In this document: one piece after another, positions 52,535 through 60,079 of the stretch
Numbering within the stretch: position 1 is the stretch's first letter
How the letters are laid out: every line of letters begins with the position of its first letter
From: VGBV01 sp963813725
GTDB taxonomy: Bacteria > Actinomycetota > Thermoleophilia > Solirubrobacterales > 70-9
Direction of reading: 5' to 3'
NCBI GenBank assembly: GCA_963813725.1
Contig: CAWFAI010000009.1
Coordinates: 62,001 to 126,000, forward strand
Length of the DNA: 64,000 nucleotides
Notes under the pieces: generated by a model
The model's database searches: none
Seen by the model: the letters and a program-made list of their open reading frames with translations, nothing else
What the model was told of the DNA's origin: nothing
Translations under genes and position numbers: made by a program

Positions 52535-53528
52535 CGGGGAGCCCCCATTCGACCACGGTCGCGGCCCAGGTGAGGCCGCCGCCGAACGCCGACAGCAGGA
52601 CCATGGAGCCGTCCTCGAGCATCCCGTCGGCATCCGCCTGGGCAAGCGCGATCGGGATCGAGGCGGCGGATGTGTTGCCGGTCTCGCGGATCGAGTTGAC
52701 CACGCGCTCGGTGGGCAGGCCCAGGCGCTCGGCGACCGCCGTCAGGATGCGGCCGTTGGCCTGGTGGAAGACGAAGACGTCGATCTCGTCCAGCGAGAGC
52801 CCGGCCAGCTCAGCGGCGCGCTCACTCGACTCGGAGAGCCGGTCCACCGCCTGGCGGTAGGTGTCGGGACCCTTCATCCGGATCAGCGCCTCCTCGCGGC
52901 CCGTCTCGATCAGCTCGGCGCGGGCGCCATCGGAGCCGAACGCCGCGGGGCCGATCCTGCTCCCGAACGTCGTGCGGCGCACGACGACGGCGCCGGCCCC
53001 ATCGCCGAACAGGGCGGCGGTGCCGCGATCCTCGGGGTCGGTGAACCTGGTGAGCAGGTCGGCACCGACCACCAGCACGGTCTTGAAGCGGTTCGACTCG
53101 ATCTGGGCCGCCGCCAGCGCCAGCGCGGAGACGAAGCCGGTGCAGGCGGCGCCGATGTCGATCCCGCCCGCCCGATCGCAGCCCAGGGCCGACGCCACCA
53201 GCGGGGCGGCGTTCGGCGTCAGGTACTCGTGGCTCATCGTCGCCACCATCACCATGTCCACCTCGCTCGGCTCCACACCCGCGGCCGCCAGCGCCGCCCG
53301 GCCCGCGTCGGCCGCGTACTCCGTCAGCCTCTCGCCGGGCTCCGCCACGCGGCGCTCATGGACGCCGGTTCGCTCCACGATCCAGTCGGCGCTGACGCCC
53401 GCCCGTTCGGCGATCTCGTCATTGCCCACCACCCGGGGCGGCAGCGAGGCGGCCACCGATGCGATGCCAGCTCCCGCGATCCTGCGGTCGAGCTCCTCGG
53501 GCAGTGCGGCGCCGATCAGCTCATCCAT
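52524..53528 (-). CDS. fabH: 3-oxoacyl-ACP synthase III (KAS III)
   Basis: KAS III primes FAS II with acetyl- or branched acyl-CoA. The 334-residue product has ADWIVERTGVHERRVAEPGE, the nucleophile Cys129 in IDIGAACTGFVSALALA, the His in VFVFHQANGRILTAVAERL, and the Asn in RETGNTSAASIPIALAQA. ATG 53528 overlaps the fabD end by 8 bases. The longer frame to 53579 was rejected as fabD shadow. Confidence 0.95.
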   Translation of the reverse strand: MDELIGAALPEELDRRIAGAGIASVAASLPPRVVGNDEIAERAGVSADWIVERTGVHERRVAEPGERLTEYAADAGRAALAAAGVEPSEVDMVMVATMSHEYLTPNAAPLVASALGCDRAGGIDIGAACTGFVSALALAAAQIESNRFKTVLVVGADLLTRFTDPEDRGTAALFGDGAGAVVVRRTTFGSRIGPAAFGSDGARAELIETGREEALIRMKGPDTYRQAVDRLSESSERAAELAGLSLDEIDVFVFHQANGRILTAVAERLGLPTERVVNSIRETGNTSAASIPIALAQADADGMLEDGSMVLLSAFGGGLTWAATVVEWGLPDAA

Positions 53529-54435
53529 CTTCGGCCTCCAGCGCGACCGCCTCGGCGTCGGGCAGGGTGCGGCGGACAAGGCCCGTCAGCACCTTGCCCG
53601 GGCCGGGCTCGAGGAAGCGCCCGGCGCCGGCGGCCTCGAGCGCCTCAAGCGTCTCGGTCCAGCGCACCGGGTTTATCAGCGCCTCGGCGAGGGTCGCGCG
53701 CACGTCCTCGAACGGCTCGGCCGTGGTGCAGGAGAAGACGGGAACGGCGGGCTCCGTGAAATCGGTGCGCTCAAGCACCTCACGGAACTCCGGCACCGCG
53801 TCGCGCAGCGCCGGGGAATGGAAGGCGCCCGCGATCGGAAGCCTCATCGTCTTCAGCCGGCGCTTGCGGGCGGCCGCCGCGGCGAGGTCGAGTTGGTCCA
53901 CCGGACCGGAGAGCACGAGCTGGCCCGGTGCGTTGTGGTTGGCGATCGTGAGCCCGAAATCCTGGGCCAACCGCGTCGCCTCCGCCTCGTCCCCGAGCGC
54001 GGCGAGCATTCCGCCCGGAGCCGCACTCTCGGCGGCGCGTTGCATGATCCGCCCCCGCTCGACCGCGAGCTGCAGACCGGTAGCGACCTCCACGGCGCCC
54101 GCCGCCGCCAGCGCCGGAAGCTCCCCAAGCGAATGGCCGGCCATCGCAACGGCCGCGGGGCGCTCAGCGCGCTCCCAGGCGGCGATCGCCGCCGCGTACA
54201 TCGCCGGCTGCGCGAAGGCGGTGCCCTGCTCGAGCCGCTCGAAGGGGTCCGAGCCGCAGGCCTCAATTGCGAGCTCCAGCAGATCCGGCCGGTACTCGGC
54301 GACCAGTCCCCGCATCGTGGGCGTCTGGCTCCCCTGGCCGGGGAAGAGCAGCGCCGTGCCCGTGGCGACCTCACCCTTCGGAGAAGGGCCGGCGACGGGG
54401 GCAGGGGTGGATGAGATCGCGCCTTGGGCGTGCAT
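53521..54435 (-). CDS. fabD: Malonyl-CoA:ACP transacylase
   Basis: The 304-residue product shows TALLFPGQGSQTPTMRGLVA, the catalytic Ser in VAMAGHSLGELPALAAAG, VERGRIMQRAAE with the substrate Arg, and the His region in LPIAGAFHSPALRDAVPE. It transfers malonyl to AcpP and is the first gene of the fab operon. The start ATG 54435 lies about 90 bases after the response-regulator stop, a gap holding two hairpins. Confidence 0.94.
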   Translation of the reverse strand: MHAQGAISSTPAPVAGPSPKGEVATGTALLFPGQGSQTPTMRGLVAEYRPDLLELAIEACGSDPFERLEQGTAFAQPAMYAAAIAAWERAERPAAVAMAGHSLGELPALAAAGAVEVATGLQLAVERGRIMQRAAESAAPGGMLAALGDEAEATRLAQDFGLTIANHNAPGQLVLSGPVDQLDLAAAAARKRRLKTMRLPIAGAFHSPALRDAVPEFREVLERTDFTEPAVPVFSCTTAEPFEDVRATLAEALINPVRWTETLEALEAAGAGRFLEPGPGKVLTGLVRRTLPDAEAVALEAEDG

Positions 54436-54489
54436 GGCTACCGATAATTCCCCGAACCCGGCCGCGCGTTAGCCGGGGGCGGCGCCGAA

Positions 54490-54526
54490 CCCCCCGATTG
54501 GGGGGGCCGGAGCCCCCACCCGGGGG
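54490..54526. terminator. Paired G/C hairpins between the two-component genes and fabD
   Basis: A run of six C and seven G around the loop GATT (54490-54506) and a second CCCCC-ACCC-GGGGG hairpin (54513-54526) lie directly after the response-regulator stop on the minus strand. No T-run follows. They may end the two-component transcript and separate it from the fab operon. Long G and C runs are also prone to sequencing error. Confidence 0.45.
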
Positions 54527-54527
54527 A

Positions 54528-55136
54528 TCAGGCGAGCAGCTGCAGGTCCCGCGCCCTGCGCACGGCCTCGGCGCGGTTGCGGACGCCGAGCTTGCGGTAG
54601 ATCGCCTGCGTGTGGTCCTTGACCGTGTGCGGGCTCAGGTGCAGGGTCGCCGCCGTCTCGCGGTTGGTGGCGCCGCTGGCGACGAGCTCCAGCACCTCCA
54701 CCTCACGCTCGCTGAGCCCGGCCGCCCCGGCGCCGGGGGCCTCGGCGAACACCTCGGTCCCCAGCGAGACCATGCGCACGGCCTTGACCACGTCGGCGGC
54801 GCTCCAGTCCTTGGAGATGAACCCGGAGGCTCCCGCGGCGCGCGCCACCGTGGGCGAGATCCGTCCTGCGCCCGAGATCAGCAGCACCTTCGTCTGCGGC
54901 GAGGCCTCGCGGATCTCCTCGCAGACCTCCGCGCCGGAATCGCCGCCCAGCAGCAGATCGACCAGGGCGACGTGGGGGCGCATCCGCGCTGCGAGCGCGA
55001 CCGCGTCCTCCCTGCCCCCGGCGACCTCGCAGCGCGCGACCCAGGGCTGGCGGCCCAGCAGCAGCCGGAAGCCCCAGTGGACGACGTCGTGGTCGTCCAC
55101 CACCAGCACCCCGATCGAGTCGCGCTCAGTCGGCAT
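54528..55136 (-). CDS. LuxR/NarL-type response regulator
   Basis: The 202-residue regulator has a receiver domain (IGVLVVDDHDVVHWGFRLLL, phospho-acceptor Asp in HVALVDLLLGGDSGAE, VLLISGAGRISP, GFISKDWS) and a C-terminal LuxR helix-turn-helix (LSEREVEVLELVASGATNRE and TLHLSPHTVKDHTQAIYRKL). Its start overlaps the histidine-kinase stop by 11 bases, so the pair is a cognate system. Targets are unknown; the fab operon downstream is one possibility. Confidence 0.9.
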   Translation of the reverse strand: MPTERDSIGVLVVDDHDVVHWGFRLLLGRQPWVARCEVAGGREDAVALAARMRPHVALVDLLLGGDSGAEVCEEIREASPQTKVLLISGAGRISPTVARAAGASGFISKDWSAADVVKAVRMVSLGTEVFAEAPGAGAAGLSEREVEVLELVASGATNRETAATLHLSPHTVKDHTQAIYRKLGVRNRAEAVRRARDLQLLA

Positions 55137-56094
55137 CGATCGGCACCAGCAGCTTCACCCGCCAGCCGCTCTCGCCGACGGGTCCGAACTCCAGCAGGCC
55201 GTTGTGCTGGAGCGCCTCGAGGGTCAGGATCCGGAGCCCCAGCCCGGTGCTGCCGCGAGCGGGCTTGACGCCGTCGTTCAGCACCTCGAGCTCGAACGCC
55301 TCCGGCGAGCCGCCTATCCGCACCGTCGTCGCCTGCGCCTCGGAGTGGCGGTCGGCGTTGCGCAACGCCTCGATCACCACTGACTGGGCGAGCGGCTCGA
55401 GGTGGGCCGGCACCTCGGCTCCCGGCGCCCACCGGACCTCCAGGGGCGAGCGGCGCCCGCGCTGTTCCAGCAGCTCGGCCACCGTGGTCTTCGTCTCAGA
55501 CTCCTGTGGGGCGAGGGGCCGGCCCATCGTCGCCCGCAGCTGTGAGAGCACACCCTGCAGCTCGGACGCGCAGCGCTCGCGGTCCTCCGCGGTCAGCTGT
55601 CGCTCCGAGCCGAGCGCGAGCGAAAGGCCGAAGAGCCGCTGGATGACCTGCTCGTGCACCTCTCGGGTCAGCGCGATGCGCTCGTCCAGGCGCCGCGCGC
55701 GCTCCTGCTGGCGCGTCGAGCGCTCGACCGTCGCGGCCAGCGCGGCGAGCCGGCCGAGGCTGAGCATCGTCTGCTCCTCGGCTTCGTCGAGCTCGAAGGT
55801 CGCGCCTCCACCGCGGTCGGCGAACACCACCCCGAACCAATGGCCCCCGGCGGCGATCGGAGCGCAGACGATCGTGTTGATGCCGGCGAAGCGCGCGTAG
55901 CGGGGCGGGACGTGCTGTTCGAGGTTCTCCGAGACCGCGATCACCCGGTCCTCCGCCAGCGCCCGCTGCACCATCGGCGCCTCGTCGAGGGTCGCCTCCA
56001 CCTGGTCGATCAACGAGCGTTCGATTCCGTATGAGCCGACCGCCCGCGCGAGGTGGCGGGCCGGGTCATAGAGAATCAGCCCGGCTCGCTCCAA
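55126..56094 (-). CDS. GAF-domain sensor histidine kinase (NarL partner), start probably further upstream
   Basis: The sensor has a GAF domain (ERAGLILYDPARHLARAVGS to VVFADRGGGATFELDEAEEQ), a dimerisation region with EVHEQVIQRLFGLSLALGSE (HisKA_3 type, His in REVHE), and an HATPase domain (VVIEALRNADRHSEAQATTV, STGLGLRILTLEALQHNG). It has no membrane segment, so it likely senses a cytoplasmic signal. TTG 56094 is the first usable start. Related sequence (EFFDRVCEALCRLTSLERAG) continues upstream to about 56215 without a standard start codon. Confidence 0.85.
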   Translation of the reverse strand: MERAGLILYDPARHLARAVGSYGIERSLIDQVEATLDEAPMVQRALAEDRVIAVSENLEQHVPPRYARFAGINTIVCAPIAAGGHWFGVVFADRGGGATFELDEAEEQTMLSLGRLAALAATVERSTRQQERARRLDERIALTREVHEQVIQRLFGLSLALGSERQLTAEDRERCASELQGVLSQLRATMGRPLAPQESETKTTVAELLEQRGRRSPLEVRWAPGAEVPAHLEPLAQSVVIEALRNADRHSEAQATTVRIGGSPEAFELEVLNDGVKPARGSTGLGLRILTLEALQHNGLLEFGPVGESGWRVKLLVPIDAD

Positions 56095-56401
56095 GCTGGT
56101 GAGGCGGCAGAGCGCCTCGCAGACCCGGTCGAAGAACTCCCTGGACTCCCCCGTCTCCTCGATCTCGGCGAGGAGCCCGACGAGGACATCGACGGTCCCG
56201 CCGCGGGTGCTTGTCGCAGACTTAGGGGTGATAGATGCGGCTACCCGGCTTCGCCGCCACGGTTACTGCGGACACCCCGGTCGGGGGACTCCAGTCCGGG
56301 CAGATGAATCGATGGGCGGGAAAGTCCGACGAAGTCATCGAGCTCTCGGCGTGTGGGCCCGCAACCGCAGTTTTGACTCGGGGGTTCCCCCTGGTCGGAT
56401 G

Positions 56402-56416
56402 GGCGGATACTGCGTG
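56402..56416 (+). promoter_or_regulatory. Conserved box upstream of SnoaL-like genes
   Basis: GGCGGATACTGCGTG lies five bases before the ATG of the SnoaL-like gene at 56421. The same 15 bases occur at 57529-57543 before the next array, and a close match (GGGGATACTGGGTG) precedes the gene starting at 46763 on the other strand. GATACT could be an extended -10, giving an almost leaderless mRNA. No good -35 is seen, so an alternative sigma factor or activator is possible. Confidence 0.5.
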
Positions 56417-56420
56417 GGCT

Positions 56421-56828
56421 ATGTCGCAGGAGAACGTCGACGCGATGCGCAAGGTCTACGAGGCAATGGCTCGCGGCGACTTCTGGGCTGCCGGTGAGGT
56501 CTTCGACCCCGAGATCGAGTGGTCGTGGCCCTCCACCATGTCGGGTCTGACCGGGGTCAAGACCTATCACGGGATCAAGGGTGTCGAGGCAGCGACTCGC
56601 GATTTCTTCAAAGCCTGGGAGATGTTCCGGCAGGAGGCCGAGGAGTTCATCGAGGAAGGCGATGACGTTGTGGTTGTGGTCCGCATGTACGGACGGCTGA
56701 AGGGAAGCAGCCAGGAGATCGAGGACACGTCCGGCCACGTGTGGACTTTCCGCGACGGCAGGGCGATTCGGTTCAGGGCCTTTGACACCCCGACCGACGC
56801 CCTCGAAGCCGCCGGGCTGTCGGAGTAG
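56421..56828 (+). CDS. SnoaL-like (NTF2 fold) small protein
   Basis: The 135-residue protein has MSQENVDAMRKVYEAMARGD, a hydrophobic core with EWSWPSTMSGLTGVKTYHGI, VVVVVRMYGRLKGSSQEIED, and the family tail PTDALEAAGLSE. It is the first of a group of related genes. The shared upstream box and shared last 30 bases tie it to the array at 57.5-58.8 kb. Activity unknown. Confidence 0.82.
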   Translation: MSQENVDAMRKVYEAMARGDFWAAGEVFDPEIEWSWPSTMSGLTGVKTYHGIKGVEAATRDFFKAWEMFRQEAEEFIEEGDDVVVVVRMYGRLKGSSQEIEDTSGHVWTFRDGRAIRFRAFDTPTDALEAAGLSE

Positions 56829-56878
56829 GTGATGCTCGGGACGACTGGAGCCTCGAGCCTGGGTCTCCGCGACCCGTC

Positions 56879-57286
56879 TCAGTGGTGGCTGAGGTGCTCC
56901 GAGTCGGGCCAGGTCCCCTCGCCCGACATCTCGAGTCGATCGGTCAGCGGCCGGCGCCAATCGGGCGTCACCGTGGGCTCGCCCCAGTAGTCAGTGACGC
57001 GCACGGCCTGCCCGTCCTCCAGTTCCCCGATGGTGACGTTCCTGAACAGCCTGCCGTCACCGTAGTCACAGGTCCACTCGACCACGACGACATCGTCGAG
57101 ATGCAGGCGCCTGCCGACCTCCAGCGTCAGTTCCGGAAAGTTGCCCTCCACGTCGGCGACGAGCTTCCGGCCGCGCACGACCTCATCCATCTGCGGCCAC
57201 TGGCGCACGACGGTCTCGGCCAGGGGTACGCCGAGGATGTAGGCCACCCGCGTCGCGCCGTCGGACTCCTCCTGAGTCTCGGTCAT
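56879..57286 (-). CDS. Diverged NTF2-like small protein
   Basis: The 135-residue product (MTETQEESDGATRVAYILGV, PLAETVVRQWPQMDEVVRGR, VVVEWTCDYGDGRLFRNVTI, RVTDYWGEPTVTPDWRRPLT) follows the NTF2-like pattern in its second half (EWTCDYGDG, DYWGEP) but lacks the family tail. It lies in opposite direction inside the SnoaL group. Ligand unknown. ATG 57286 was chosen as the first codon after a non-homologous proline-rich lead. Confidence 0.68.
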   Translation of the reverse strand: MTETQEESDGATRVAYILGVPLAETVVRQWPQMDEVVRGRKLVADVEGNFPELTLEVGRRLHLDDVVVVEWTCDYGDGRLFRNVTIGELEDGQAVRVTDYWGEPTVTPDWRRPLTDRLEMSGEGTWPDSEHLSHH

Positions 57287-57528
57287 GCGGTTCAGGCTCC
57301 TTCCGGTCGGTTTTGCGGGCTCGGGGACCTCGGCGCGGCCGGCTCCAGGGCGGCTCACCGGCACGAGCGGTTCCTCTCGATTCTAGAGGCGGGTCCCTGG
57401 CTGGATGGCATTGTCTGATCAATGTGTTCATCTGGCTTTCGCAGCGCGCGAGCTCGTATGGGCACGGGCCTGGCGAAGCTCGAAAGGTCCTGACGGGACT
57501 CGCTGGCACGCGCCCCCTGGCTCGAATC

Positions 57529-57543
57529 GGCGGATACTGCGTG
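57529..57543 (+). promoter_or_regulatory. Second copy of the SnoaL upstream box
   Basis: GGCGGATACTGCGTG is identical to the copy at 56402-56416 and lies seven bases before the ATG at 57551. It heads the run of four consecutive SnoaL-like genes, which have only three bases between them and so are probably one transcript. Confidence 0.5.
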
Positions 57544-57550
57544 ATTGGCG

Positions 57551-57946
57551 ATGTCGGAGGAGAACGTCCAGTTGGCCTACCGAGTGGCTGACGCCTTCAA
57601 CCGGCGCGACTGGGACGCCTTTCTGGCTCTGATGGACGATCAGGTGGAGGTCGAATCGCGCCTGGTCGCGATGGAAGGCGGCTACCACGGGCACGAGGGC
57701 CTGCGCCGCTGGTGGAACGACTTCCTCGGTGCCTTCCCCGACTACACCGCCGAGGTCGAGGAGCTGCGCGACCTCGGAGATGTGACGCTCGCTCACGTTC
57801 GCGGTTGGGGCCATAGCGCCGCCAGCCACACGCCGATCGTCGATCCGTTCTGGCAGCCGATCAGATGGCGAGACGGAAAGTGCGTCTGGTGGCGCAACTG
57901 TTCGACCGAGGCCGAAGCCCTCGAAGCCGCCGGGCTGTCGGAGTAG
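57551..57946 (+). CDS. SnoaL-like (NTF2 fold) small protein, array copy 1
   Basis: The 131-residue protein shows MSEENVQLAYRVADAFNRRD, WDAFLALMDDQVEVESRLVA, EGGYHGHEGLRRWWNDFLGA, FPDYTAEVEELRDLGDVTLA and the tail EAEALEAAGLSE. It begins the tandem array. Its last codons (TCG GAG TAG) supply GGAG for the next gene, whose ATG is three bases after the stop. Confidence 0.83.
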   Translation: MSEENVQLAYRVADAFNRRDWDAFLALMDDQVEVESRLVAMEGGYHGHEGLRRWWNDFLGAFPDYTAEVEELRDLGDVTLAHVRGWGHSAASHTPIVDPFWQPIRWRDGKCVWWRNCSTEAEALEAAGLSE

Positions 57947-57949
57947 GCG

Positions 57950-58360
57950 ATGTCGGAGGAGAACGTGGAGATCGTGCGGGCGCAGAATCGACGCTTACAA
58001 CCGCGGTGACTACGACGCCGCGCTCGCCTTCTTGGACGAGGAGGTGGAATGGCACGTTCCTGAGGTGGCGGCTCTCGATGCCCGGCGTCCGGAATCGTTC
58101 AAGGACGAGCCCGGGTAGCTGAGCAATTCGCGCGATGGCTGGAGGCATGGGAGACCCATGCCTTTCAGGTGACTCACGCTCTCAGCCAGGGAGATGACGT
58201 GTTCATCGCTGGCGTCCAGGTTGGGCGTGGCCGACACAGCGGCCTCGACATCCGGGTTTCGACTTTCCACGTATTCACCGTCCGCGACCAGAAGATCGTC
58301 GCCATGCGGGTCTTCCCCGAGCGAGCCGAAGCCCTCGAAGCCGCCGGGCTGTCGGAGTAG
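57950..58360 (+). CDS. SnoaL-like small protein, array copy 2, frameshifted
   Basis: ATG 57950 begins MSEENVEIVRAQ. The frame then shifts near 57988, continuing IDAYNRGDYDAALAFLDEEV and EWHVPEVAALDARRPESFKD, and shifts again near 58115 to EQFARWLEAWETHAFQVTHA, FIAGVQVGRGRHSGLDIRVS and the tail RAEALEAAGLSE. Two compensating indels keep the total length a multiple of three (136 residues). It may be intact in reality. Confidence 0.72.
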
Positions 58361-58363
58361 GCG

Positions 58364-58801
58364 ATGTCGGCGGAGAACGTCGATGCCTTCAATCGCGGAA
58401 TCGATGCGTTCAACCGCGGAGACATCGACGCGTTCGTGGAGGGACTCGACGCCGAGGTGGAGTGGCACCCGGTGTTCCAGGTGGTGATGCTCGGGGGGGT
58501 AGCGGAGGTGTATCGGGGACACGAGGGCGTCCGCGAGGAGCTCCGAGAGTGGTACGAGACGCTCGGGGAGGTCCAGGTCGCCATCTCGGAGACCCGGGAC
58601 CTTGGCGAGCGAATCGTCGCGATCGGCCGCGTCCGCGCGCGCGGACAGGAAAGCGGCGCCCCGGTCGAGTTCCCTGAAAGCGGGATTGACGTCCCCGGCG
58701 AGATGGGACAGGTAATCGAGGTCGTGGATGGCAGGATTCAGAGCCTCCGGCTGTTCTTTGCGTGGGAGGAGGCCCTCGAAGCCGCTGGGCTTGAGGAGTA
58801 G
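58364..58801 (+). CDS. SnoaL-like (NTF2 fold) small protein, array copy 3
   Basis: The 145-residue copy shows MSAENVDAFNRGIDAFNRGD, IDAFVEGLDAEVEWHPVFQV, VYRGHEGVREELREWYETLG, and a tail WEEALEAAGLEE. The middle RDLGERIVAIGRVRARGQES matches other SnoaL proteins of this group. It lies three bases after the previous stop and is followed at the same spacing by a truncated copy. Confidence 0.83.
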   Translation: MSAENVDAFNRGIDAFNRGDIDAFVEGLDAEVEWHPVFQVVMLGGVAEVYRGHEGVREELREWYETLGEVQVAISETRDLGERIVAIGRVRARGQESGAPVEFPESGIDVPGEMGQVIEVVDGRIQSLRLFFAWEEALEAAGLEE

Positions 58802-58804
58802 GCG

Positions 58805-58860
58805 ATGACGAAGGAGAACGTCGAATTCGTCCGCAAGGCCCTCGACGTCTCAATGCCTTC
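58805..58860 (+). pseudogene. Truncated SnoaL-like gene, array copy 4
   Basis: ATG 58805, three bases after the previous stop, opens MTKENVEFVRKALDVS. This matches the family start, but homology ends after about 16 codons. The frame runs on into a terminator hairpin and tRNA-like DNA. The break lies at 58850-58862, beside the tRNA-His fragment, suggesting that the gene was cut by a rearrangement. Confidence 0.65.
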
Positions 58861-58874
58861 ATGTACCACGGGCC

Positions 58875-58895
58875 GCCCCGCCGGAGCGGGGCTTT
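58875..58895 (+). terminator. Rho-independent terminator after the SnoaL array
   Basis: GCCCCG and CGGGGC form a perfect 6-bp stem around CCGGAG, followed by TTT. It lies just after the truncated array copy on the plus strand. On the other strand the same stem follows the 3' end of the tRNA-His fragment, so it may originally have been the tRNA terminator. Confidence 0.7.
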
Positions 58896-58902
58896 CCCGG
58901 AG

Positions 58903-58945
58903 GGTGAGCGACCGGACTCGAACCGGCGACCACCTGGACCACAAC
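58903..58945 (-). tRNA. 3' fragment of tRNA-His (positions 31-73), likely attachment-site remnant
   Basis: The minus strand carries the anticodon loop TTGTGGT (GTG, His), the 3' anticodon stem CCAGG, a five-base variable loop, the T-arm with TTCGAGT, and the 3' acceptor CGCTCAC plus C. That is exactly 43 nt, position 31 to 73. Upstream of the anticodon loop the sequence has no tRNA 5' half. Such 3' tRNA pieces are typical scars of site-specific integration, in which tyrosine recombinases cross over at the anticodon or T-loop. It cannot be a functional tRNA. Confidence 0.75.
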
Positions 58946-59132
58946 TCTGGGGTTCCGGTTGTTCTGGGTTGATCAGTGCTTGTCTGAGTTGGCCCGAGCT
59001 ACTCGGAGCTGGGCGGGGCTGCCTCTAGATCTATGCCCGTTCTATGCCCGCCGGTGCCCGGTGTCCGGGGGGCTGGTAGGAGATCCAGAGACGTGGCTGT
59101 CGTCGTGCCGGCGGGAGTGTGTTGCGACGCTG
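58946..59132. other. Non-coding junction DNA with a 10-bp direct repeat
   Basis: Between the tRNA-His fragment and the tetR remnant I see no convincing gene on either strand. The only structure noticed is the direct repeat TCTATGCCCG at 59030-59039 and 59041-59050. It may be decayed end sequence of an integrated element. Confidence 0.4.
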
Positions 59133-59306
59133 TCATGCCCGGTCGTCGAGCAGCTTCACGGCCGTCTCCACGCCGCGGGCGAGGAGCTGGTCGGAGAGGT
59201 CATGGTCCGTCAGCGTCCTGGCGAGCTGAAGGGTGCCGACCATCAAGCCGAAGACGGTGAGAGCGTCTACTCGAGCGGCCTCGGCGTCGCTCGGGTCGAG
59301 GCGCAC
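59133..59306 (-). pseudogene. C-terminal remnant of a TetR-family regulator
   Basis: The minus strand encodes VRLDPSDAEAARVDALTVFG, LMVGTLQLARTLTDHDLSDQ, then LLARGVETAVKLLDDRA and a stop at 59133. This matches the ligand-domain end of TetR regulators; the DNA-binding domain and most of the ligand domain are missing. The break lies at about 59306, where plus-strand transporter sequence begins. The two genes appear to have been divergent neighbours that lost their shared upstream region. Confidence 0.7.
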
Positions 59307-59308
59307 TG

Positions 59309-60079
59309 GTGGCCGGAGTCGGCGCCGCCGGCTGCCTCCTCCTGATCGTCTTTCTGCTCGTGGAGCGCCGTGTTTCGGATCCGATGATCCCGCTGGGGAT
59401 CTTTCGCTCTCGACAGTTCTCCGGCGCCAACGCCGCCACACTGGCCAACTACGTCGCGATCGGAGCGACGTTCTTCTTCCTCTCGCTCCAGCTACAGAAT
59501 GTGCTCGGCTACAGCGCCCTCGCCGCCGGCGCGGCGTCCTTCCCGGCCACGGCGATCATGCTGCTCTTCTCACCGCAGGCCGGGCAACTCGGCCAGCGGA
59601 TCGGCGCTCGCATACCGATGACCGTCGGGCCGCTGGTCCTCGCCGCGGGCCTCCTCTTGCTCTCTGGGGTCGAGCGGGGGGATGGCTACCTCGAATCGGT
59701 GCTCCCTGGGGTCGTCGTCTTCGGCATCGGGATGACGATCTTCGTCGCCCCGCTCACCACGGCCGTGCTGGGCGCGCTCCCCGACGAGCAGGCAGGGATC
59801 GCCTCAGCGGTCAACAACGCCGCGGCCCGCCTCGCGCAGCTCCTGTCGTCGGCAGCACTGCCCGTCGCGGCGGGTCTCAGCGCCAGCACCGCGGTTGGCC
59901 CCGGCGCCTTCTCCGATGGATTCCGCACGGCGATGCTGATCGCAGCGGGCGTAGCCGCGCTCGGCGGCGCGATTGCCTGGGCGACTATCCCAGGGCGTCC
60001 CACCCGACCGACCGTGCGCCACCCGAGCCCAACCCAGGCCTGCACCGGCTGTCCGCCCGAGCAGGCAGGCGTGACCTGA
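59309..60079 (+). pseudogene. C-terminal half of a DHA2-family (EmrB/QacA) MFS drug transporter
   Basis: The 256-codon stretch begins inside a membrane helix (GAAGCLLLIVFLLVERRVSD then PMIPLGIFRSRQFSGANAAT) and covers about the last six helices, with ALPDEQAGIASAVNNAAARL, a typical DHA2 motif. Usual proteins of this family have 12 to 14 helices and 450 or more residues, so the N-terminal half is missing. GTG 59309 is only the first available codon. It directly abuts the tetR remnant; a deletion of the divergent promoter region would explain both. Confidence 0.72.

Larger units (their letters stand above)
56799..58360 (+). repeat. Identical 30-bp direct repeat at the end of three SnoaL genes
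   Basis: The last 30 bases of the genes ending at 56828, 57946 and 58360 are identical, at 56799-56828, 57917-57946 and 58331-58360, encoding ALEAAGLSE and the stop. The following GCGATGTCGG start region is also nearly the same at the two array junctions. A diverged copy ends at 58801. These short repeats could allow gain, loss or exchange of whole gene units by recombination. Confidence 0.85.

Noticed and set aside
57300..57420. Weak hairpins upstream of the second SnoaL box
   Set aside because: Stems of five base pairs with no T-run are expected by chance in this GC-rich DNA.
58961..59132. Remnant of a phage integrase next to the tRNA-His fragment
   Set aside because: An integrase would be expected here, but none of the six frames shows the catalytic R-H-R-Y pattern.
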